Positions 1 through 4,399 of a stretch of DNA of 6,561 nt are shown here, in pieces. The notes beneath the pieces are model-generated. The model ran no database searches. It had not been told where the DNA came from and saw only the letters and a list, made by a program, of their open reading frames with translations. A program made the translations under genes and the position numbers. The DNA is from Actinomycetota bacterium (GTDB lineage: Bacteria; Actinomycetota; Coriobacteriia; Anaerosomatales; D1FN1-002), in NCBI GenBank assembly GCA_005774595.1, contig VAUM01000090.1, forward strand, positions 1 through 6,561, in the 5' to 3' direction. The first letter of the stretch is position 1. Each line of letters starts with the position of its first letter.

Positions 1-672
1 GACCTGGACCTCCCCGTCGCAACCGGCGCCGGCGCCGATGCCGATCACCGGGATCGCGAGGCGCTCGGTCACGAGCGCGGCGAGCTCTGCGGGGATGCAC
101 TCGAGCACGACCGCGAACGCGCCGGCGTCCTGCAGCGCTGCGCAGTCACCGACCAGCGCGAGCGCCTCGGCGGCGCCGCGTGCCTGCACCTTGTAGCCGC
201 CGAGCGCGTTGACCGACTGTGGCGTGAGCCCCACGTGCCCCATGACGGGGATGCCCGCTGCGACGATGCGGCGCACCGTGTCGGCCATGACCGCACCGCC
301 CTCGAGCTTGACAGCCGCCGCGCCGGCCTCGGCCACGAACCGCCCGGCGTTGCGCAGCGCGTCCTCGGGCGAGACCTGGTACGACATGAACGGCATGTCG
401 GCCACCACCAGCGCGCGCGAGGTCCCGCGGACGACGGCGGCAGTGTGGCGCACCATGTCGTCCATCGTCACGGGCAGGGTCGAGTCGTGGCCGAGCACGG
501 TCATGCCGAGCGAGTCGCCGACGAGCACCACGTCGACGCCGGCCGCATCGGCCAGTCGCGCGCCGATGACGTCGTAGGCGGTGACCATGACGATGCGGCG
601 ACCGGCCTCCTTCGCGGCGCGAAGGGCGGTCACCGTCACGGACCTCGCGGGATCCAGAGGCACGTCGCTCAT
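1..672 (-). CDS. panB: 3-methyl-2-oxobutanoate hydroxymethyltransferase (ketopantoate hydroxymethyltransferase), 3' end outside window
   Basis: PanB transfers a hydroxymethyl group from 5,10-methylene-tetrahydrofolate to 2-oxoisovalerate, giving ketopantoate, the first committed step of pantothenate and coenzyme A synthesis in the cytoplasm. The 224 visible residues match the family from the start. They include VTAYD (30-34), the VGDSLGM metal and substrate loop with D53 and S54, ADMPFMSY with D92, VKLEGG with K122 and E124, HVGLTPQS (146-153), LECIP with E191 and GIGAGAGCDG (211-220). These correspond to E. coli D45, D84, K112, E114 and catalytic E181. The family is usually about 260-280 residues, so roughly 40-55 residues lie beyond position 1. 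The ATG at 672 is supported by a strong Shine-Dalgarno site 8 nt upstream. The reading frame is uninterrupted to the window edge. panC and panD are often neighbours, but none is visible here. Confidence 0.96.
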   Translation of the reverse strand, partial: MSDVPLDPARSVTVTALRAAKEAGRRIVMVTAYDVIGARLADAAGVDVVLVGDSLGMTVLGHDSTLPVTMDDMVRHTAAVVRGTSRALVVADMPFMSYQVSPEDALRNAGRFVAEAGAAAVKLEGGAVMADTVRRIVAAGIPVMGHVGLTPQSVNALGGYKVQARGAAEALALVGDCAALQDAGAFAVVLECIPAELAALVTERLAIPVIGIGAGAGCDGEVQV

Positions 673-680
673 CGCTCGAG

Positions 681-689
681 CTCCTTCCC
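681..689 (-). promoter_or_regulatory. Shine-Dalgarno site of panB
   Basis: On the minus strand the sequence reads GGGAAGGAG, ending 8 nt before the ATG at 672. It fixes the panB start, because it is a near-perfect anti-16S match at normal spacing. Confidence 0.85.
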
Positions 690-722
690 GGTGTGGCCGT
701 CCCGGCCGCATCTGCGGTCCTG

Positions 723-747
723 GCGGCCCCCTGTTCGGGGGAGCCGC
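723..747 (-). promoter_or_regulatory. GC-rich hairpin in the panB leader
   Basis: GCGGC (723-727) pairs with GCCGC (743-747), and CCCC (728-731) pairs with GGGG (738-741), leaving A742 bulged and a loop of about 6 nt. It lies just downstream of the predicted panB -10, so it would sit at or near the 5' end of the panB transcript. No T-run follows on either strand, so a classical terminator is unlikely. A 5'-stabilising stem or simply GC-rich chance pairing are the alternatives. Confidence 0.4.
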
Positions 748-756
748 ATTGTACCA
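748..756 (-). promoter_or_regulatory. Predicted extended -10 promoter of panB
   Basis: The minus strand reads TGGTACAAT, an extended -10 (TGN) followed by TACAAT, one mismatch from TATAAT, in an otherwise very GC-rich region. No convincing -35 is seen 16-18 bp upstream, which is tolerable for an extended -10. Transcription would begin near 741, giving a leader of about 70 nt before the panB ATG. Confidence 0.5.
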
Positions 757-818
757 CCTGCGGCGATGCGGGCCTCGACGCCGTTTGGACCCGGCGGTCG
801 CCGAGCCTCTCGGCGCGC

Positions 819-858
819 CCTACGGTTTCTCGGAACGATCGTTCCGAGAAACCGTAGG
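819..858. repeat. Perfect 40-bp palindrome between divergent genes
   Basis: The left half, CCTACGGTTTCTCGGAACGA (819-838), is exactly complemented by positions 839-858 with no loop, and symmetry stops at 818/859. The centre (838/839) lies about 85 bp from the predicted panB -10 and about 96 bp from the predicted lipoprotein -10, roughly midway. The core is GAAC-GATC-GTTC (833-844). It could be an operator for a dimeric or tetrameric regulator, a dispersed intergenic palindromic repeat, or a structured RNA or terminator element. There is no T-run on either side, so intrinsic termination is not supported. No second copy is seen in this window. Confidence 0.9.
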
Positions 859-931
859 AGCCGGGAACCGGTCCTGAACGACGCAAGTGCACGACCTGGC
901 GACCGGCCCGCGGCGGCACCTCGGCCGGGGC

Positions 932-940
932 TGGTATGCT
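932..940 (+). promoter_or_regulatory. Predicted extended -10 promoter of the lipoprotein gene
   Basis: TGGTATGCT combines the TGN extension with TATGCT. It starts 43 nt before the ATG at 975 and has no clear -35. Transcription would begin around 947. The panB promoter candidate has the same TGG-TA form, which suggests a shared style of sigma-A recognition, though both calls are by eye. Confidence 0.4.
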
Positions 941-962
941 CGTGGACGAGCCGTCAGCCCAC

Positions 963-969
963 GAAGGAG
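963..969 (+). promoter_or_regulatory. Shine-Dalgarno site of the lipoprotein gene
   Basis: GAAGGAG ends 5 nt before the ATG at 975. It selects this start over the in-frame ATG at 936, which lies inside the predicted -10 and would put 13 charged or polar residues ahead of the signal peptide. Confidence 0.8.
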
Positions 970-974
970 AAGCC

Positions 975-1727
975 ATGCGCGCACTCCGCACCGCGACCGC
1001 AGTCCTCGTCGCGCTCGGACTCGCCGGCGCACTCGCCTCCGGATGCCGCCTCGCGACGAAGCCCGGCTCGACGGGCGGCGGCACGTCCGGCGACGGCGGC
1101 TCGAAGAAGGCCGACGGCGCCAAGGACATCGAGGCGGTCAAGGCGTACCTCGCCGCGAACAGTGCGCAAGCGACCTGGTACCCGCTGGTCGAGAGCATCG
1201 AGCAGCAGTCGATCGCGGGCGTGCCGGCGATCGTGATCGTCCTCAAGACGGCCGCTGACGCCGACACGGACTACTCGAAGGACGACGCCGCGGTGAACGC
1301 CATCCGCGCGTCGGACCCGGCGTTCACGGACTGCTACATCACCGTGGACCAGTGGAGTATCCGCACGGAACGCGGGACCGCCGAGCGGCCCGCGCTCGAG
1401 GCGCTCCCAAAGCCCACCGATGCAGCGTCGCTGAAGTCCTGGCTCGAGCAGCAGTACGGCCCGGGCGGTCCGAGGGACTCCTCGGCCGAAGCGTGGTACG
1501 GCACGGTCAAGAGCATCGAGGTCGTGAACAAGGATGCGTTCGGACCCACCGTGATCGTGAAGACCGGGCTGACCGCCGACGCGCGCGGCCGCGTGTCCGA
1601 GCACACGCTCATGGGCGCGCTGTGCAGCTCCGGGTACGACTTCGCGAAGTGGATGCAGGTCCAGTTCGCATCCGGCGAGGCCCGCGGCATCGCAGGCAAC
1701 CGCCAGTCGCTGCCGTTCGAGAAGTAG
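975..1727 (+). CDS. Predicted secreted lipoprotein with two diverged internal repeats, function unknown
   Basis: I do not recognise the family. The 250-residue product starts with a lipoprotein signal peptide: MRALR, a hydrophobic core (7-21), and ALASGC with C24 as the probable lipidated cysteine. The -3 position is alanine, a weak but acceptable lipobox. A Gly/Ser/Lys-rich linker follows (about 29-50). The rest appears to be two copies of one module, about residues 51-127 and 149-235. Each begins with a helix-like segment (IEAVKAYL / AASLKSWL), then WY-x2-V-x-S-I-E (68-76 and 174-182), then a P-x-[IV]-[IV]-V-type strand ending in KT (91-92 and 196-197). This suggests a two-domain alpha/beta ectodomain on the outer face of the membrane. 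It is a single gene, divergent from panB and convergent with hppA, with its own promoter candidate and hairpin terminator. It may bind a ligand or wall component, but nothing shows this directly. Confidence 0.85.
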   Translation: MRALRTATAVLVALGLAGALASGCRLATKPGSTGGGTSGDGGSKKADGAKDIEAVKAYLAANSAQATWYPLVESIEQQSIAGVPAIVIVLKTAADADTDYSKDDAAVNAIRASDPAFTDCYITVDQWSIRTERGTAERPALEALPKPTDAASLKSWLEQQYGPGGPRDSSAEAWYGTVKSIEVVNKDAFGPTVIVKTGLTADARGRVSEHTLMGALCSSGYDFAKWMQVQFASGEARGIAGNRQSLPFEK

Positions 1728-1747
1728 CGGCCGGCGCCGAAGACGCG

Positions 1748-1774
1748 CGGAGGGCCCCTTTCGGGGGCCCTCCG
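1748..1774. terminator. Bidirectional hairpin terminator candidate between convergent genes
   Basis: CGGAGGGCCCC (1748-1758) pairs perfectly with 1764-1774 around a TTTCG loop. It starts 20 bp after the lipoprotein stop and lies 38 bp past the hppA stop on the other strand, so it could serve both transcripts. There is no T-tract after the stem on either strand, as is common for terminator-like hairpins in high-GC Actinomycetota. Confidence 0.65.
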
Positions 1775-1811
1775 GCTGATGCGAACGAACGAGCGCGGGT
1801 CGCCCGCGCGC

Positions 1812-4004
1812 CTACGTGACGTTGATGAACAGCGGCGCCAGCACGAGCGTGACGGTCGCGAGCAGCTTGATGAGCACGTGCAGCGACGGGCCGGCCGTGT
1901 CCTTGAACGGGTCGCCGACGGTGTCGCCCGACACCGACGCCTTGTGCGTGTCGGAGCCCTTGCCACCCGCGAAGCCGAGCTCGATGTACTTCTTCGCGTT
2001 GTCCCACGAGCCGCCCGAGTTGTTGAGCGACAGCGCCATCAGGATGCCGGCGATCGTGCCGACCATCAGGAACGCGGCGACCGCCTCGGCGCCGAGGTTC
2101 GGCATGTCGAACAGCGGGCCGATGAGGCGGAACGTGATGCCCACGGCGATCGGCATGAGGGTCGCGAGCAGCCCCGGAGCGACCATCTCCTTCAGCGCCG
2201 CGCGCGTCACGATGTCCACTGTGCGGCCGTAGTCGGGCTTGTCCGTGCCCTCCATGATGCCGGGCTTCTCCTTGAACTGGTCGCGCACGTCCTGGATGAC
2301 CGAGACGGCCGCCTTGCCCACCGCGCGGATGGTCCACGCGCTGAACAGGAAGACCAGCATGCCGCCGAGCAGCGCGGCGGTGAAGATCTCGGGCTTGGCG
2401 ATGTCCACGGTGGTGAGCTCGACGCCGTAGCTGCGGACCTCGTCCATGTAGGCCGAGAAGAGCAGGAACGCGGCGAGTGCGGCCGAGCCGATCGCGTAGC
2501 CCTTGGTGAGCGCCTTGGTGGTGTTGCCCGCGGCGTCGAGCTGGTCGGCCTTGCGGCGGACCTCCTCGGTCTGGCCCGACATCTCGATGATGCCGCCGGC
2601 GTTGTCGGCGATCGGACCGAAGGTGTCCATCGCGAGCACGTACGCAGCGGTCGACAGCATGCCCATGGTGGCCACGGCGGTGCCGAACAGGCCCGCCTCG
2701 GGGAAGCCCGAGCTCTGGCCGAGGCCGAACGCTGCCAGGATCGCGATGGAGATGACCACGACCGGGGCGGCGGTGGACTCGAAGCCGACCGCCATGCCAG
2801 CGATGATGTTGGTCGCCGGGCCGGTCTGCGACGCGTCGGCGATGGAACGCACCGGGCGGAACTCGTGCTCGGTGTAGTACTGCGTGATGCGCAGGTACAG
2901 GAACGCGGTGATGACGCCCACCACGCCGGCGAGCAGGAAGTGCCACCACGCGCCCGGGACCTCGGGGATGCGCAGGAGCCAGTACGACGAGATCGCCATG
3001 CCGACGACCGCCAGCGCGGTCGCGACGTAGAAGCCGCGGTCGAGCGCGCGCATCGGGTTGTCGCCCTCCTTGTGCTTGACGCACAGGATGCCGATGAACG
3101 ACGCCAGGATGCCGAACGCACGGGCGACGAGCGGGAACATCATCACGCCGAGGACCCACTGCTCGCTGACGGTCGGGTACATCGCCACGACGCGCTCGGC
3201 CATGACGGCGCCGAGGATCATCGCGCCGATGTTCTCGGCGGCGGTGGACTCGAACAGGTCGGCGCCGCGGCCGGCGCAGTCGCCCACGTTGTCGCCCACG
3301 AGGTCCGCGACGACGGCTGGGTTGCGCGCGTCGTCCTCGGGGATGCCGGCCTCGACCTTGCCGACCAGGTCGGCACCCACGTCGGCGGCCTTCGTGTAGA
3401 TGCCGCCGCCGAGCTGCGAGAAGAGCGCCACGAACGACGCTCCGAAGCCGTAGCCGACGATCAGCAGCGGGATCTGGGTCTTGGCGATGTCCATCGTCAG
3501 GTCGACCGCGTAGTACAGGCCCGCGACGCCGAGCAGCGACATCGCGACGACCATGAAGCCGGCCACGGCGCCGCCGCGCAGTGCGACCTGCAGGCCGTCG
3601 TTGACGCTGCGCGTCGTGCCCGCAGCGGTGCGGATGTTCGCACGGATCGAGATCCACATGCCGACGTAGCCGGCGATGATGGAGCACACCGCGCCGAAGA
3701 TGAACGAGACGGTCACGCCCATGGCGAGCAGGTACTTGTTGCTCACCGGGTCCATCGAGCCGGTCGGCTTGAGGAACGCGTAGCCGATGAACAGGACGGC
3801 GCCCAGCGCGACCGCAAGGTAGATGATCGTGCGGAACTGCCGGCGCATGAACGCCTCGGCGCCCTCCTTGATGGCGTCCGAGACGGCGCGCATCGCGTCG
3901 TTGCCGGTGTCGCGCTTGAGCACCCACTGCGCGAGCCACCATGCCACGCCGAGCCCGAAGACGCTCAGCCCGACGATCAGCGCCAGCATCAACCCCTCAC
4001 TCAT
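1812..4004 (-). CDS. hppA: K+-independent membrane-bound proton-translocating pyrophosphatase
   Basis: This integral membrane enzyme hydrolyses pyrophosphate and pumps protons across the cytoplasmic membrane. The 730-residue product has the family's usual size and its many hydrophobic helices. Hallmarks seen are GGGIYTKAADVGADLVGKVE (199-218), GIPEDD (220-225), GDNVGDCAGRGADLFES (237-253), GPIADNAGGIIEMSG (463-477), GNTTKALT (493-500) and DTVGDPFKDTAGPS (694-707). Lysine at 497 and threonine at 500 occupy the positions that separate K+-independent from K+-dependent enzymes (alanine at the first in the latter), so this should be an H+ pump not requiring K+. Family members often have GM where this has GR (245-246). 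The ATG at 4004 is chosen because AGAGGAG lies 5 nt upstream; a longer frame to 4070 adds 22 proline-rich residues without a ribosome-binding site and overlaps the predicted -10. A truncated paralogue lies just upstream. Confidence 0.97.
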   Translation of the reverse strand: MSEGLMLALIVGLSVFGLGVAWWLAQWVLKRDTGNDAMRAVSDAIKEGAEAFMRRQFRTIIYLAVALGAVLFIGYAFLKPTGSMDPVSNKYLLAMGVTVSFIFGAVCSIIAGYVGMWISIRANIRTAAGTTRSVNDGLQVALRGGAVAGFMVVAMSLLGVAGLYYAVDLTMDIAKTQIPLLIVGYGFGASFVALFSQLGGGIYTKAADVGADLVGKVEAGIPEDDARNPAVVADLVGDNVGDCAGRGADLFESTAAENIGAMILGAVMAERVVAMYPTVSEQWVLGVMMFPLVARAFGILASFIGILCVKHKEGDNPMRALDRGFYVATALAVVGMAISSYWLLRIPEVPGAWWHFLLAGVVGVITAFLYLRITQYYTEHEFRPVRSIADASQTGPATNIIAGMAVGFESTAAPVVVISIAILAAFGLGQSSGFPEAGLFGTAVATMGMLSTAAYVLAMDTFGPIADNAGGIIEMSGQTEEVRRKADQLDAAGNTTKALTKGYAIGSAALAAFLLFSAYMDEVRSYGVELTTVDIAKPEIFTAALLGGMLVFLFSAWTIRAVGKAAVSVIQDVRDQFKEKPGIMEGTDKPDYGRTVDIVTRAALKEMVAPGLLATLMPIAVGITFRLIGPLFDMPNLGAEAVAAFLMVGTIAGILMALSLNNSGGSWDNAKKYIELGFAGGKGSDTHKASVSGDTVGDPFKDTAGPSLHVLIKLLATVTLVLAPLFINVT

Positions 4005-4009
4005 CCGTG

Positions 4010-4016
4010 CTCCTCT
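4010..4016 (-). promoter_or_regulatory. Shine-Dalgarno site of hppA
   Basis: The minus strand reads AGAGGAG, 5 nt before the ATG at 4004. It decides the start in favour of the form beginning MSEGLML, which leads directly into the first membrane helix. Confidence 0.8.
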
Positions 4017-4024
4017 CGCAAGTA

Positions 4025-4055
4025 GGGCTGCCACGCCGGGGGGTGGTGGCAACCC
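4025..4055 (-). promoter_or_regulatory. 5'-terminal stem-loop in the hppA leader
   Basis: On the minus strand GGGTTGCCAC (4055-4046) pairs with GTGGCAGCCC (4034-4025) over 10 positions, nine Watson-Crick and one G-U, with an 11-nt loop. The predicted transcription start (about 4054) falls at the first bases of the stem, so the mRNA would begin with the hairpin. The ribosome-binding site lies outside the stem. A stabilising 5' stem is the simplest reading. Confidence 0.5.
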
Positions 4056-4060
4056 ACGAT

Positions 4061-4090
4061 TCTTTACCACAGTAGAGTGATGGAGGTCAA
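4061..4090 (-). promoter_or_regulatory. Predicted sigma-A type promoter of hppA
   Basis: On the minus strand TTGACC (4090-4085) is a five-of-six match to the -35 consensus. After an 18-bp spacer comes TAAAGA (4066-4061), preceded by TGG as an extended -10. This is an AT-rich island in GC-rich DNA. It would give a leader of about 50 nt and lets hppA be transcribed independently of the truncated copy upstream. Confidence 0.6.
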
Positions 4091-4101
4091 CGGCGGCTCG
4101 A

Positions 4102-4124
4102 TGAGCGGGCGGAAGCGCCGCTCA
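4102..4124. terminator. Small hairpin between the hppA remnant and the hppA promoter
   Basis: TGAGCGG (4102-4108) pairs with CCGCTCA (4118-4124) around a 9-nt loop. It lies downstream of the remnant's stop codon on the minus strand and just upstream of the hppA -35. It may be a weak terminator for transcripts from the wall-protein gene and remnant, but it has no T-run and is short. Confidence 0.3.
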
Positions 4125-4176
4125 GGCGGGAGCGGTCTCCTACTCGCGCCCCGTGACCTCCCGCACCCCCCGCGCG

Positions 4177-4383
4177 CTACGTGATGCTGATGAACAGCGG
4201 CGCCAGCACGAGCGTGACGATCGCGAGCAGCTTGATCGGCATGTACAACGACGGGCCGGCGGCGTCCTTGAACGGGTCGCCGACGGTGTCGCCGGAAACG
4301 GCGGCCTTGTGCGGGTCGGAACCGCTGCCGCCCGCGAACCCGAGCTCGACGTACTTCTCCGCGTTGTCCCACGAGCTGCCTGA
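4177..4383 (-). pseudogene. Truncated second hppA: last 68 codons only
   Basis: These 68 codons plus TAG stop align without gaps to residues 663-730 of the intact HppA next door. They include WDNAEKYVELGFAGG, VSGDTVGDPFKDAAGPS and the last membrane helix ending LVLAPLFISIT. By eye, 179 of 204 bases and 55 of 68 residues are identical; of 21 changed codons, 13 alter the amino acid and 8 are silent. Similarity ends abruptly at about 4384, and an in-frame TGA lies at 4408-4410 on the minus strand with no plausible start or ribosome-binding site between. All upstream catalytic segments are missing, so it cannot encode a functional pump. The frame has no stop or indel, so the truncation is fairly recent or the segment exchanges sequence with intact hppA. 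One replacement puts a proline in the terminal helix region (LYMPIKLL against LHVLIKLL), which would fit decay. Confidence 0.9.
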
Positions 4384-4399
4384 GGCGAGCAGTGGAGCG

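Larger units (their letters stand above)
673..974. other. Divergent intergenic region panB / lipoprotein
   Basis: This 302-bp stretch between the divergent genes carries both ribosome-binding sites, two extended -10 candidates (748-756 minus, 932-940 plus), the panB leader hairpin and the 40-bp palindrome. Apart from these elements I see only GC-rich sequence. Open frames crossing it lack ribosome-binding sites and look like shadows. Confidence 0.7.

Noticed and set aside
903..928. CCGGCC / GGCCGG inverted repeat upstream of the lipoprotein gene
   Set aside because: A six-base GC-only stem with a 14-base loop is expected by chance in DNA this GC-rich.
235..1236. Plus-strand open frame of 333 codons opposite panB
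   Set aside because: It is antisense to panB and overlaps the lipoprotein gene in another frame, with low-complexity Arg/His/Ser-rich translation and no supporting start signal.
146..1267. Minus-strand open frame of 373 codons running across the intergenic region and the lipoprotein gene
   Set aside because: It crosses the divergent intergenic region, the palindrome and part of panB in the wrong frame, is rich in arginine, and has no family resemblance.
1779..4025. Long plus-strand open frame of 748 codons opposite hppA
   Set aside because: It is the antisense shadow of a GC-rich gene: composition is dominated by R, D, E, H, A and V, it has no domain or ribosome-binding site, and hppA on the other strand is unmistakable.
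4005..4070. N-terminal extension of HppA to the ATG at 4070
   Set aside because: The added 22 residues are proline- and glycine-rich and unlike the family, there is no ribosome-binding site, and the region holds the predicted -10 and leader hairpin.
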